Of a DNA stretch of 62,790 nucleotides, positions 1 to 9,062 are shown piece by piece. The translations under genes were made by a program, and so were the position numbers. Every line of letters starts with the position of its first letter. Positions within the stretch are counted from its first letter, which is position 1. The notes beneath the pieces are model-generated. The model was not told where the DNA came from. It made no database searches and saw only the letters and a program-made list of their open reading frames with translations. Source of the DNA: an uncultured Opitutales bacterium (lineage in GTDB: Bacteria > Verrucomicrobiota > Verrucomicrobiia > Opitutales > Seribacteraceae); assembly GCA_938091675.1 (NCBI GenBank), contig CALKMX010000013.1:1-62790 (forward strand), in the 5' to 3' direction.

Positions 1-498
1 CATTTTGATTTTGTCCACATGGTCCATTCCTTCGATCACTTGTCCCCAAACCGTGTATTGGCGGTCAAGAAATGGGGACGGTTCAAAACAGATAAAAAAC
101 TGACTGTTGGCACTATTGGGACTGGATGAACGGGCCATGGAACAGGTGCCGCGCACATGTTTCTTGTCATTAAACTCTTCTTTCAGATCGGGAAGGTCGG
201 AACCGCCCGTACCAACCCGGGGTTCACTGAAATCTTTTACATTGCCGAATTCCACATCTCCGGTTTGGGCCATAAAACCTTCGATTACTCGGTGAAAGGC
301 GACTCCGTCATACTTACCAGACTTGGCAAGCTTTTCAATGCGCTCGACATGCTTGGGGGCAACATCTGGAAAGGTTTCGATAACAACCGGGCCATCTTTT
401 AATTCGATGACAATGACATTTTCAGGGGAGGATGAGGATGGTTTGGCTTCTGACACAACGAGAGGAAGCATGAGCACAAGGTAGGCAAGATACTTCAT
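1..498 (-). CDS. Secreted peptidyl-prolyl cis-trans isomerase, cyclophilin type (truncated by window edge)
   Basis: Catalyses cis-trans isomerisation of Xaa-Pro bonds, probably in the periplasm. 166 codons are visible and the C-terminus lies outside the window. An N-terminal hydrophobic stretch (MKYLAYLVLMLPLVVSEA) looks like a signal peptide. It is followed by the cyclophilin fold landmarks FHRVIEGFMAQTGD, with the catalytic Arg, and GTCSMARSSSPNSANSQFF, which matches the family's substrate-pocket signature ending in SQFF. The start is the ATG at 498-496. About 110 bp without a gene separates it from the upstream DUF1501 gene on the same strand. The fold assignment is secure; export is inferred from the leader. 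Confidence 0.93.
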   Translation of the reverse strand, partial: MKYLAYLVLMLPLVVSEAKPSSSSPENVIVIELKDGPVVIETFPDVAPKHVERIEKLAKSGKYDGVAFHRVIEGFMAQTGDVEFGNVKDFSEPRVGTGGSDLPDLKEEFNDKKHVRGTCSMARSSSPNSANSQFFICFEPSPFLDRQYTVWGQVIEGMDHVDKIKM

Positions 499-608
499 TT
501 TTAAGTGGTTAATAATTTGGTTAAAGATACAACCCATGCCCATGAGCGAGGCAAAGGTCGAGCTAAAATCCCTGAAGATGGGATAGGTTTCTTGAAGTCG
601 TGGGACTC

Positions 609-1904
609 CTAAAACAATTGGGTTAAGGGACTACCTTTATCCGCCAAGGTAAAGGGTCTGCGTGAGGGAGAGAAAACAATTTCATCCAGAGGAAGCCCAA
701 GGGCGTAGGCAATGGTGGCATTGAAATCAGGTATCTGGGTCACACCATCGACAACCTCACGCCCTTCCTCATCGGTCGCCCCCCAGACCTGCCCGCCGCG
801 GATCCCTCCGCCTGCAAGCATGCAGGAAAAGGCTTTGGGATAGTGGTCCCTTCCCTCGTTTACATTGTAATCAGGGGTCCGGCCAAATTCGGTGGCCAGC
901 ACAACTAAAGTCTCGTCGAGCATTCCGCGCTTATGCAGATCATCCAACAATGCGGATAGTGCCTGATCGAGGATATCACACCTTTCAATTACACGCTCAT
1001 AGTTATTGTTATGGGTGTCCCATCCACCAAGCTGGACTTCTACAAACCGCACCTGTTTTTCCACCAACCTTCTGGCCAGCAGGACGCCTTGACCAAAATT
1101 ATCACTGCCATAGGCATGACGGACCGCCTGGGTCTCTTGGCTCAGATCAAATGCGTCCAAATCTTTACTACGCATCAAGCGGACCGCATCTTCATACATA
1201 TCGGCATAGGATCGTACTTTTGCCAGGTTGTATTTTTCCACAAATGCCCGGTCCAACTGCTTGGACAGATTCAAGTTCCGGTTAAAGGTATCCTCATCAA
1301 ATCCTTTGTGTTCACAATTGGCCAGTCCTTTACCGGGAGCCCCGACTTGTAAGGGTTGGTGCTGGGTGGACAGGAAACCGGAGAGTGGATGCTGGTTGCC
1401 CGTTCCAACCACAACCGCACCGGGAAGAGTTGGATTAAACCGCCCATCTAATCTGGTTACCCAGGATCCCATGCTGGGGTGCACAATCGTCCCTCTTTTG
1501 TCATAGCTTGTATGCATGAAATAATTTCCCTGCTCATGAGCGCCTTTGGTAGAGGTCAATCCACGGACAACCGCTATCTTTTCGGAATGATTGGCCAATA
1601 ATGGGAGAGTCTCTGCTAATGCTATGCCATCGGTTTTGGTTTTCAGCTGTTCCATCGGGCCACGCACCTCAGAGGTTTTAGGGTCAAAAGTATCCAGGTG
1701 GCTCATCCCACCGGCCATGTAGAGGTAGATTACATTTTTGGCTTTGGGGGCATAGTTTACCGGACGGTTCAGTCCCAAGCCGGCACCAAGCACTTGGGAG
1801 TTGGTGGACCATGGCAAAATACTGACACCCAGAAAACCCTTGGCGGCATAGCTTAAATAGGCTCTCCGGTTAAGTTCCGATTCAAAAAAACTTTTCGTAT
1901 TCAT
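609..1904 (-). CDS. DUF1501 domain protein with twin-arginine leader
   Basis: A 431-residue protein of the DUF1501 family, which belongs to the alkaline phosphatase/sulfatase-like fold and is very abundant in Planctomycetes and Verrucomicrobia. Its biochemical role is not established. Near the N-terminus NRRAYLS followed by a hydrophobic run suggests Tat export. Family landmarks seen include YLYMAGGMSHLDTFDP near residue 65, GGWDTHNNNYERV, and TEFGRTPDYNVNEGRDHYPK toward the C-terminus, where the Asp/His residues would be metal ligands in related folds. The start is 6 bp after the stop of the DUF1549/DUF1553 gene, so the two are almost certainly one operon. This pairing is typical of PVC bacteria. 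Confidence 0.92.
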   Translation of the reverse strand: MNTKSFFESELNRRAYLSYAAKGFLGVSILPWSTNSQVLGAGLGLNRPVNYAPKAKNVIYLYMAGGMSHLDTFDPKTSEVRGPMEQLKTKTDGIALAETLPLLANHSEKIAVVRGLTSTKGAHEQGNYFMHTSYDKRGTIVHPSMGSWVTRLDGRFNPTLPGAVVVGTGNQHPLSGFLSTQHQPLQVGAPGKGLANCEHKGFDEDTFNRNLNLSKQLDRAFVEKYNLAKVRSYADMYEDAVRLMRSKDLDAFDLSQETQAVRHAYGSDNFGQGVLLARRLVEKQVRFVEVQLGGWDTHNNNYERVIERCDILDQALSALLDDLHKRGMLDETLVVLATEFGRTPDYNVNEGRDHYPKAFSCMLAGGGIRGGQVWGATDEEGREVVDGVTQIPDFNATIAYALGLPLDEIVFSPSRRPFTLADKGSPLTQLF

Positions 1905-1910
1905 GGTTAA

Positions 1911-4103
1911 TTATTGGATAAAAGAAAATTCCCGGGAGTTCAGTAATGCCCAGGCAAGATGCCGGAGCTCATTATGTACCCGGTTTAAGTAATACTCTTT
2001 GTTTTTCTCTGCTTTCTTAGTAATCTGGTCTTTTTGTTTTTGGGTGTGTGAATCTTTGAAAACAGGAGAGGTGGGCAAATCCGGAAACGGAAGGGCATTT
2101 AGGCAAAGCTCGGTTTCCTCCTTCGTGGGCATTCTTTGAAGCATGGCCGAATAGATTGCCTGGATTTTTTCTTCCAGGTTGTCCTTTTTCATCACCGCTT
2201 GAGCAAGGGGAGAATGTTTATCAATTAATCTCCAGCGAAGGCTCCCGTTCAGCAGATTGAGCACTTGGGGGATCGACGCCTCCTTTCGGCTATTATCAAT
2301 TAAGTCACGGTCAGACTGTCCAAACTCCCGCAGGAAATGATCAGAACCGGCCGGTGAATTTTGTTCCGATGCTCTTCGTAAATAAATGGGATACCGTTTC
2401 TCTTCTTCCGATAATTGGCGCTTTTTTTTGGGAGGGTTGTTTTTGTACATGGAGCGAACATTAAAGTCTTCTCCCATGATCTGTGAGGCCAGGGCGGAGC
2501 TTTGTTTGTCACGCATTTCATTTTGCAACTTTTTAAGCCGATTGAGGGCTTCGCGGTTATCCTGCTGAACCGCCTCTTTAATCTGTGAATTAATGGAGTT
2601 CATCTCATCCTGAATTTCCATAATTTCCCGCCGTCCTTCCTTAACGATATTGAACAACTCCTCCGTGGGCATACCTTCGACTTTTTGCCGGTATTTTTCG
2701 AGGTTTGCTTTTTTGGTTTGGAGAAAATCAGCCTCATCCTTGAACTGCCGGTGGTCTATTTCTGGAACAACCAGGGTGAGCAAAGAATCCCATAACTGTT
2801 CGGCGGACATTCTTTGCAGGGTGGGTGCCTGAAAATAGTATGGGGCAAGAGGCTCCAATTCCTGATCGAGAGCTTGGTTTTCAAAAATATCCAGATGGAG
2901 AAGAATCCTTTGAAATTCCCGGAGATCATAATCTAAACGAACCAACAATCCGCACAGATGATCCAGGAGTTCAGGAATGGAAGCCTCGCTGTCTTCCCTC
3001 CAGTTGCTCAGGGGCTCCACCAATCCCCGCCCGAAAACCTTCTTCCACATTCTGTTTACAATGACTTTGGTAAACCTAGGATTCTCCGGCGAAGTCATCC
3101 ATTGGGCATATTGCATGACCAGATCATTGGATTGGCTGGACTTTAAATCAGGGTTGTCTGTAAAAATTACCCCGGGTTGGATTACCTGGTGCGGTTTGCC
3201 GTCCTCATACTTATAATCGTGGGGCAACTTGAGTTTACGATCTTTCTGCATGGCACCGAATTGAAGAGGTAGAAGCATATCCTGAACGGCTTGGCGAAAA
3301 GCACGGGCCTGTTTTTCAACGACATCCGGCTTGGCGGACATCGACATCATTTGCATCCCTGCACCGCTTTGCTTGAAGTCTTTTGCCAATTTCTTGATCC
3401 CCTCAACCGTTTTGCCCTGCATGCGGGTTACCATTCCGTAGGTATGGGCAGCCATTTGGTAGTATTCCATCTGGGTCCACTTATCAAAGGGATGATTGTG
3501 GCACTGGGCACAAACGAGCTGGGTGCCCAGGAAAAGCTCGGCGGTGTTGGACATATTTTCCAAGGGCATGCCATCGTCCCGCAGGTAATATCCAACCGCA
3601 CCATTTTCCCAGGGGTATCCCTCCGAGGCGACCACCAGGCGAGCCATTTCATCGTAAGGAACATTCTCGGACACTTGGGACTTCAGCCAATCAACATAGA
3701 GAAAGCCCGCCCCTATTTGGTTTGCCTGTCCCATGATGTAAGACTTTGCACGGAGATGATCCGCCCACCAATTAAACATCTGACTGGTATATGCTTTCGA
3801 TTGAATCAAATGGTCAACCAATTCATGCTTTTTAAATTTCTTACCCAGATCGTACCATTGATCATATTCCTCGGAATTTGGAATTCGGCCAGCTGCGGCA
3901 AGAAAAATTCTCCGCAACAGTAAACCTTCATCTAACTTTTGGGGGATCCTTAGATTTCTTTCCTTGTGCTCCTTGCTTAGAATGAGATTTACCTCGGAGA
4001 CTTCCTTTGCCAGTTGAGCAGATGTCAGCTTAAGGTCATCGGCGTGAGCGGTACAAAAACACAGAAGAGTCGTCAAAATCAGGGCGTTTAATAAGTGGGC
4101 CAT
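1911..4103 (-). CDS. DUF1549/DUF1553 domain secreted protein
   Basis: A 730-residue protein with an N-terminal signal peptide (MAHLLNALILTTLLCFCTAHA). DUF1549 covers roughly the first 270 residues and DUF1553 the C-terminal third. Residues 198-202 read CAQCH inside CAQCHNHPFDKWTQ, a conserved DUF1549 signature resembling a c-type haem attachment motif; whether it binds haem is unknown. Between the domains, about residues 450-560, lies a Lys/Glu/Gln-rich stretch predicted by eye to be coiled coil. No separate cytochrome (PSCyt) domain is visible. The family is characteristic of Planctomycetes and Verrucomicrobia, and partner DUF1501 follows after 6 bp. The cellular function is not known. Confidence 0.92.
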   Translation of the reverse strand: MAHLLNALILTTLLCFCTAHADDLKLTSAQLAKEVSEVNLILSKEHKERNLRIPQKLDEGLLLRRIFLAAAGRIPNSEEYDQWYDLGKKFKKHELVDHLIQSKAYTSQMFNWWADHLRAKSYIMGQANQIGAGFLYVDWLKSQVSENVPYDEMARLVVASEGYPWENGAVGYYLRDDGMPLENMSNTAELFLGTQLVCAQCHNHPFDKWTQMEYYQMAAHTYGMVTRMQGKTVEGIKKLAKDFKQSGAGMQMMSMSAKPDVVEKQARAFRQAVQDMLLPLQFGAMQKDRKLKLPHDYKYEDGKPHQVIQPGVIFTDNPDLKSSQSNDLVMQYAQWMTSPENPRFTKVIVNRMWKKVFGRGLVEPLSNWREDSEASIPELLDHLCGLLVRLDYDLREFQRILLHLDIFENQALDQELEPLAPYYFQAPTLQRMSAEQLWDSLLTLVVPEIDHRQFKDEADFLQTKKANLEKYRQKVEGMPTEELFNIVKEGRREIMEIQDEMNSINSQIKEAVQQDNREALNRLKKLQNEMRDKQSSALASQIMGEDFNVRSMYKNNPPKKKRQLSEEEKRYPIYLRRASEQNSPAGSDHFLREFGQSDRDLIDNSRKEASIPQVLNLLNGSLRWRLIDKHSPLAQAVMKKDNLEEKIQAIYSAMLQRMPTKEETELCLNALPFPDLPTSPVFKDSHTQKQKDQITKKAEKNKEYYLNRVHNELRHLAWALLNSREFSFIQ

Positions 4104-4207
4104 GTCGAAAAGATTAGAGTTACTTATCAGTTAGTTCCGCAGAATAGTATTTGCACGCGAAAAAAAGAATAAATAATAAATTTTTTTTAAGAGGAGGCAG
4201 TAAATAT

Positions 4208-5392
4208 TTAGCCGACCAGTCTCTCAATCATCCAGTAAAGTCCAAGCACGGCAATGCCTAGTGATACGGGAATTACCACGCCCCTGCGGTAATTTTGTTC
4301 ATCCTTCAAACGGCACACCCCAATCCAAGCGAGCAAAATGACTGCAAGTTGCCCCCCCTCCACGCCAAGATTAAATCCGATCAAGGAGGTAATCAAAACG
4401 GATGGGTCGAGGTTCAGCTCCGACAAGGCACTGGCAAAGCCAAGCCCATGAATCAGACCAAAGATAAAAACGAGGACTAACCTACGCGGATTGTATGTGG
4501 GAAAAAAAATATTTTCCAGGGCAACAAATGCAATGCTTCCAGCAATAATTGGCTCCACGATAGATGAAGGTGCCTCAACCCATCCTACCGTTGCCATTCC
4601 CAGGGTTATGGTATGGGCAATCGTAAAAGTTGATACCTGATAGATTAATGGCTTCCATTTTCTTGAAAGGAGAAAAATCCCCAGCACAAAGAGGATATGG
4701 TCCACGCCAAGGGGGAGAACATGGACGAAACCTTGCCTGGCAAAGGAGAGCAGGGTGCTAAGCCCATGACTGGATTCAGACTCCTCATTGCCTGCTTGGA
4801 GAAAATCAGAGGTGCCAGTTTCTGATGAGCTGAATGAATCTGTTAAGGTCGGTAGGGTAAGGGCAAAGCTTTCCTCACCCGGGAAAAGTACATTTACTCT
4901 TCGGTGGGGCACTCCATTAATTTGATTGGTGAAAATTAAATCAAGGGGGGCCGTTTCCCTGGCCCGAATCTGGTAAGTGGCATTTTTCTCTCGGAAAATT
5001 TTGGAAGAAGCCCGGATCAAAACGATGGTATCGTTGTTTTCATCTTTATTGATTGTTTCAACAAATTCGTAATGAAAGGCAGGAAGATACCATTTCTGAT
5101 CATTCATCCGGATATCCAAAGAGCTTTCGAGGATTTGATTCGCCTCATCCAGCAAATTCTGCCGGGAGGTTGCATTGAGCTCACCCAGTGCAGGGATGGT
5201 CAGAAAAGGTTCCGCTTCAGGGTCATCCGCAAAGGCTCTTGGATCAATTTCCACTTCGACTTGGCTGGTGCCATTTTTGTCAAAAATCCCCCAAATGGGG
5301 AGGTCAGGAATCGGGTGGGCAGCGAGGGAGGGATCAAAGAGGCAAGTAATTCCACAGAGGATAAAAATGAGCCAAGCGCAAAGGGCTTTCAT
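4208..5392 (-). CDS. HupE/UreJ_2 family membrane protein with N-terminal periplasmic domain
   Basis: A 394-residue protein. A signal peptide (ends near SLAAHP) precedes about 190 residues of predicted periplasmic beta-rich sequence, then a C-terminal membrane domain of about six helices. The membrane domain carries the HupE/UreJ signatures GFVHVLPLGVDHILFVLG, FTIAHTITLGMATVG, an E-P-I-I-A helix and FGLIHGLGFASAL. Their His, Asp and Glu residues are thought to bind Ni or Co in the family. Metal transport is therefore a family-level guess, and no hydrogenase or urease gene is nearby. The gene stands alone on the minus strand, next to a block of metal-transport genes. Confidence 0.85.
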   Translation of the reverse strand: MKALCAWLIFILCGITCLFDPSLAAHPIPDLPIWGIFDKNGTSQVEVEIDPRAFADDPEAEPFLTIPALGELNATSRQNLLDEANQILESSLDIRMNDQKWYLPAFHYEFVETINKDENNDTIVLIRASSKIFREKNATYQIRARETAPLDLIFTNQINGVPHRRVNVLFPGEESFALTLPTLTDSFSSSETGTSDFLQAGNEESESSHGLSTLLSFARQGFVHVLPLGVDHILFVLGIFLLSRKWKPLIYQVSTFTIAHTITLGMATVGWVEAPSSIVEPIIAGSIAFVALENIFFPTYNPRRLVLVFIFGLIHGLGFASALSELNLDPSVLITSLIGFNLGVEGGQLAVILLAWIGVCRLKDEQNYRRGVVIPVSLGIAVLGLYWMIERLVG

Positions 5393-5495
5393 AAAATTAG
5401 TCTTAGCATAGGAATACTTCTTTCTTGTGTATTTAGAAATAGTGGATTGGTAGTATCACTTAGTATGTTTCTCAACCCTTAACCACCCATCATTT

Positions 5496-5780
5496 ATGAA
5501 ATTATTTACGACCCTATTATGCAGTCTGTTTTTTGCGGCCACTGTCTTTGCCGGCTGTCCATCCAAAACCATCAAAGGAAAAGTGGTCAGCTTTGACGCG
5601 GATTCTAAAACTTTGACAGTGAAGCAGGGAAAAAAGGAAAAGCAGGTACAGGTTTCAAGCAAAACTGAATTGGACGGATTTGAATGTCCAACGAAACTCG
5701 CCGCAGGTGACAGTATTTCCATAGATGGATGTAATTGTTCCAGCAAAAAAGCCAGCAAGATTGCCCTGGCCAAAAAATAA
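5496..5780 (+). CDS. Small secreted cysteine-containing protein, unknown function
   Basis: 94 residues. The leader MKLFTTLLCSLFFAATVFAG is a clear signal peptide; FAGC could alternatively be an atypical lipobox. The mature part is Lys-rich and alternates short beta-prone stretches (KTIKGKVVSFDADSKTLTVK) in a pattern reminiscent of small OB-like DUF5666-type proteins, but I cannot assign a family. Four Cys lie at or after the cleavage site: the one in AGCPS, one in FECPT and two in DGCNC. It is a single gene between the HupE-like gene (divergent) and the metal ABC operon (convergent), and a strong hairpin follows it. No Shine-Dalgarno sequence is obvious. Confidence 0.75.
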   Translation: MKLFTTLLCSLFFAATVFAGCPSKTIKGKVVSFDADSKTLTVKQGKKEKQVQVSSKTELDGFECPTKLAAGDSISIDGCNCSSKKASKIALAKK

Positions 5781-5802
5781 CCGTCTTACCTTTTCGTTTG
5801 AG

Positions 5803-5836
5803 CAAAAGCCCTCTTCGTGAGGGCTTTTGTGTTTTT
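5803..5836 (+). terminator. Strong, probably bidirectional intrinsic terminator
   Basis: A perfect 11-bp stem, CAAAAGCCCTC / GAGGGCTTTTG, with the loop TTCGT, followed by TGTTTTT. It sits between the convergent stops of the small secreted protein (5780) and the second metal permease (5835). The stem ends in A/T runs on both sides, so it can serve both strands. Confidence 0.9.
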
Positions 5837-6788
5837 AGGAAAGAACATTTTTGGATGAATTCTCCTTTGACATAATTCGTAAATGTAAAAGCAGTCCGCC
5901 TTTGGAGCCAAAGAGGCAGCAGGGAATAAATAGAACCACTCCCACCACGGCAATGGAGGCAGAAATGGGAAAATTCATCAAATGAGCCAGATGAATTCCG
6001 CCGATTGCATAAAGGAAAGAGAAGGGCAGGCAACTGAGAAGCATCACTGGCAAACGGGTAAAAAGAAAGGACGAGCTAAGCGGGGGCAGAATCATCATCG
6101 CCAGTACTAAAATCACCCCAACTGATTCAAACGATGCGGTAAGCACCAGGCAAAGTATCAACATCAACCCGTATTGCACCAGTTGGATGGGAATGCCCAA
6201 GGACTTTGCCAGGCTAAGATCAAAGCTTGTAACCAGTAAAAGCCTGTAAAAAGCAAAGCAGAGGGCAATGGTGGTGAAGCACACTGCTCCCATGGCCCAT
6301 AAAGCCTGGTTTCCCAGGGATTGACCTCCAAGAATGAACTCACCTTGCAAGGGGAGTAAGCCAATCTCTCCATAAAGAATGCAGGCAGGATCCAGATGCA
6401 CATGGTCCACTTGAATACTTAAGAGGACAATCCCCACAGCAAAAAATGAGGTGAAGGTGAGGCCCATGGCTGCATCTTCCCGGAGTGGGGTTTTTGTACG
6501 GAACCATTCAATTAAAAAGCCACAACCCAGCCCAGCCAAGCACGCCCCCAACCAAATGGGGCCCAATGCAAGGCTGTCTGTTATTAGGTAGGCAATAACA
6601 ATGCCCGGCAAAATCCCATGGCTTATGGCATCGCCGAGTAAAGCCATTCTGCGTACTACAATAAAAGTGCCCACTAAACCGCAGGTTAAGCAGATAAGTG
6701 TCCCCATCAGGGCAATTTGTATATTCCAGGAAATCTGCTCCGGCGTGGACCAAGGAGCAGTCAGTGCTTCGTGTAAGGCATGGACCAT
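5835..6788 (-). CDS. Metal ABC transporter permease (ABC-3 family, YtgD/MntD-like)
   Basis: A 317-residue integral membrane protein with about eight hydrophobic helices, of the ABC-3 family that imports Mn, Zn or Fe. Recognisable signatures are VRRMALLGDAISHGILPG near residue 47, and the helix SFESVGVILVLAMMILPP. It is the last gene of the minus-strand operon and starts 6 bp after the stop of the permease-repressor fusion. The order (substrate-binding, ATPase, permease-regulator, permease) equals the chlamydial ytgABCRD order, so this gene corresponds to ytgD. Metal specificity cannot be read from the sequence. Confidence 0.93.
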   Translation of the reverse strand: MVHALHEALTAPWSTPEQISWNIQIALMGTLICLTCGLVGTFIVVRRMALLGDAISHGILPGIVIAYLITDSLALGPIWLGACLAGLGCGFLIEWFRTKTPLREDAAMGLTFTSFFAVGIVLLSIQVDHVHLDPACILYGEIGLLPLQGEFILGGQSLGNQALWAMGAVCFTTIALCFAFYRLLLVTSFDLSLAKSLGIPIQLVQYGLMLILCLVLTASFESVGVILVLAMMILPPLSSSFLFTRLPVMLLSCLPFSFLYAIGGIHLAHLMNFPISASIAVVGVVLFIPCCLFGSKGGLLLHLRIMSKENSSKNVLS

Positions 6789-6794
6789 TTCGAT

Positions 6795-8273
6795 TTACTG
6801 AGGTGCGGAGGAAATCCACCCACGATCAATATCATGCTGACTGGGTATGGGTTTGCCATGTGGGTCTAATGTAGGATTTGACAGAATACGCTCGAGCCGG
6901 CGAACGGTGGTTTCGCCAATAATATGCTCAATTTTTTCCGCATCGTCATGCACATGATCCGAAGCATAGGAGGCTTCTCTGGTTAAGTAGAGTTCCCATA
7001 ACCGGTGATTACGGATCATTCGACAGGCGACTTCCCAGCCACTCGGTGTAAGCGAGATAACCGAATCAGAAGGCAATTCTTTTGATTGAATAGAGGACGG
7101 GGTATTGCGGGTGGCATAACCGCGGCGGATCAGGCTATCTACTTCCTTTTCAATTTCACCATTACTTTTCCTCCTTCGCCGTGCGAGCAGTGACTGCGGG
7201 AACGATTGTTCCTCGAAATTAGATTCCTCCAAAACCTGAAAGCATGCCTTGAGGGTATTTTCCGAACGAATTTTTTGAGAGTGCTTTCTGGATCTTATCC
7301 AGGAAGGAATCATCCCCCGTCGTGGACTGAGTAACAGCACGCTCAAAAAGATGAAAGTGGAGCAAAGAATAATGGTTGGTCCAGTAGGTAGACGATTATT
7401 CAAAAAGGAAAGGAAGCAACCAAGGACACCGCTAATCCCACCTGTTATTGCAGATAAAATAAGCAGACGGGTCATTCGATGAGTCAGTAACCAGGAGGTA
7501 CTCGCCGGAATAATCAAAAGGGCTGATACCAGAACCACCCCAATGGTTTGCAGCGAAGATACGATACAAAAGGCGAGCATGACCGAAAGAAAGAAGTGGA
7601 TCCAATCGAGGGGTAATCCGATAGAACGGGCAAAAGCAGGATCAAACCCTCCAACCAATAATTGCTTATGTAAGCCCACAAAAGTTAGAACAATGCAAAT
7701 CAGGCAGGCAAGGATAGGCAGGAGATCACTCTGGGAAAGCCCCACCAAGGACCCAAATAAGTAGTTATCCAGGTTTGCCACACCGCTTCCAGCGGATTGC
7801 TGTAAACGAGCGAGCAGGCAGATACCGACGGCGTAAAAAGCAGATAAAATCAGAGCCATGGCACTATCCGCTTTCATTTTGGTGTATCTTTTGAACAAGG
7901 AAATGAGGGCTACTCCCAGGAAACCCGAAAGAATAGCCCCAAGCATCAGTGCCCAATCATTGCGTGATTGGCTTAGCGAAAACCCCACTGCGACTCCGGG
8001 CAAAACGGCATGGGAAAGGGTATCCCCAAACATCGAAAGCCTGCGGGTTACGATATATCCCCCCATAAGTCCGCAATTAATTCCTATCAGGAGAACCCCG
8101 AAAACAATCACCCGCATCGATGAATCTTCAAAGGCCCAAAACCGCATGGCTCGGTCGATCCAGTTGTTTCCATGAACATGATCAATTTGTGCCGCGTGCA
8201 ACAGACCTGCCGAGCCGAAGATCAGTAAAATATGTAAGCAAACGGTTCTTGGAAATGGATACTTCAAAATCAC
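6795..8273 (-). CDS. Metal ABC permease fused to a DtxR/MntR-like repressor (YtgCR-like)
   Basis: 492 residues. After a signal-like N-terminus ending near LLHAAQ, residues about 55-320 form an ABC-3 permease with TRRLSMFGDTLSHAVLPG and QTIGVVLVSALLIIPAS. A basic linker (SPRRGMIPSWIRSRKHSQK) leads into a winged-helix region (about 340-420) and a DtxR-type dimerisation domain (about 421-480). The latter has RNHRLWELYL with H423, DDAEKIEH with E446, E449 and H450, and DPHGKPIPSQ. Aligned by eye with MntR, these His/Glu are metal ligands. Chlamydial YtgCR has the same architecture and is reported to be cleaved to release the repressor. Cleavage here is inference. The start is 9 bp after the ATPase stop. 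Confidence 0.92.
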   Translation of the reverse strand: MILKYPFPRTVCLHILLIFGSAGLLHAAQIDHVHGNNWIDRAMRFWAFEDSSMRVIVFGVLLIGINCGLMGGYIVTRRLSMFGDTLSHAVLPGVAVGFSLSQSRNDWALMLGAILSGFLGVALISLFKRYTKMKADSAMALILSAFYAVGICLLARLQQSAGSGVANLDNYLFGSLVGLSQSDLLPILACLICIVLTFVGLHKQLLVGGFDPAFARSIGLPLDWIHFFLSVMLAFCIVSSLQTIGVVLVSALLIIPASTSWLLTHRMTRLLILSAITGGISGVLGCFLSFLNNRLPTGPTIILCSTFIFLSVLLLSPRRGMIPSWIRSRKHSQKIRSENTLKACFQVLEESNFEEQSFPQSLLARRRRKSNGEIEKEVDSLIRRGYATRNTPSSIQSKELPSDSVISLTPSGWEVACRMIRNHRLWELYLTREASYASDHVHDDAEKIEHIIGETTVRRLERILSNPTLDPHGKPIPSQHDIDRGWISSAPQ

Positions 8274-8282
8274 AAAAAACTC

Positions 8283-9062
8283 CTAACCAGAGGATGGAAT
8301 CTCTGCCACTTTGCGGCTGCCAATTTCCGAGAGTACGGTGAGTTTCCCCCCGTAAGTTCTTTGCAGCAGTTCGTTGGTGAAAACATCCGCAGTTTTTCCA
8401 TAAGCCACCATCCTCAGGTTGAGAAGCAGTAGCTGATCGAAGTATTCCTGTGCAGTGGAAAGATCGTGATGAACAATCATAAGAGTTTTCTTTTGATCCC
8501 GTAAATTTTTTAACAATCCAATGATTGCTTTTTCCGTCACCGCATCCACGCCATCAAATGGTTCATCCATCAAATACAGATCACTTTGTTGGGCGAGGGC
8601 ACGGGCAAGGAAGACCCGTTGTTGCTGCCCGCCCGAGAGGTTGCCAATTTGCCGGTCAGCATAGGTCAGCATATCCATTTGCTCGAGGCATTCAGCGGCA
8701 AAAAGACGGTCTCTCTTGCTTACTCTCTTGTACCACCTCGTATGCCCAAACCTGCCCATCAACACCACATCCATGGCGGTAACCGGGAAATCCCAATCCA
8801 CGCTTTCCCTTTGTGGAACATACCCAACCCGGGTGATTGCTTTTTTTCCGGGTTCTCCAAAAATCTTAATGTATCCATCCTCGGGCTTCATCATGCCCAT
8901 TACGGTTTTGATCAGAGTGGACTTTCCGGCTCCATTTGGGCCAATGATTCCCACAAGAGAACCCTCCTTGACTTCCACATCAATCCCATAAAGCACGGGC
9001 TTTTGATTGTAAGCAACCGTGAGATCGTGAATCTCAAGAGGGTGGGGCAGATGGGTGCTCAT
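8283..9062 (-). CDS. Metal ABC transporter ATP-binding protein (YtgB/MntB-like)
   Basis: A 259-residue cytoplasmic ATPase that powers the metal importer. It has Walker A GPNGAGKST, signature LSGGQQQRVFLARAL, Walker B LYLMDEPFDGVD and the switch His in MIVHHD. The CVPQRESVDWDFPVTAMDV-type Q-loop region is typical of Mn/Zn/Fe importers of the TroB/ZnuC group. Its ATG overlaps the stop of the upstream substrate-binding gene by 4 bp (ATGA), indicating translational coupling, and the fused permease follows after 9 bp. Confidence 0.96.
   Translation of the reverse strand: MSTHLPHPLEIHDLTVAYNQKPVLYGIDVEVKEGSLVGIIGPNGAGKSTLIKTVMGMMKPEDGYIKIFGEPGKKAITRVGYVPQRESVDWDFPVTAMDVVLMGRFGHTRWYKRVSKRDRLFAAECLEQMDMLTYADRQIGNLSGGQQQRVFLARALAQQSDLYLMDEPFDGVDAVTEKAIIGLLKNLRDQKKTLMIVHHDLSTAQEYFDQLLLLNLRMVAYGKTADVFTNELLQRTYGGKLTVLSEIGSRKVAEIPSSG

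Noticed and set aside
3291-3923. Plus-strand open frame of 210 codons opposite the DUF1549 gene
   Set aside because: No domain or start signal and entirely inside a conserved gene on the other strand.
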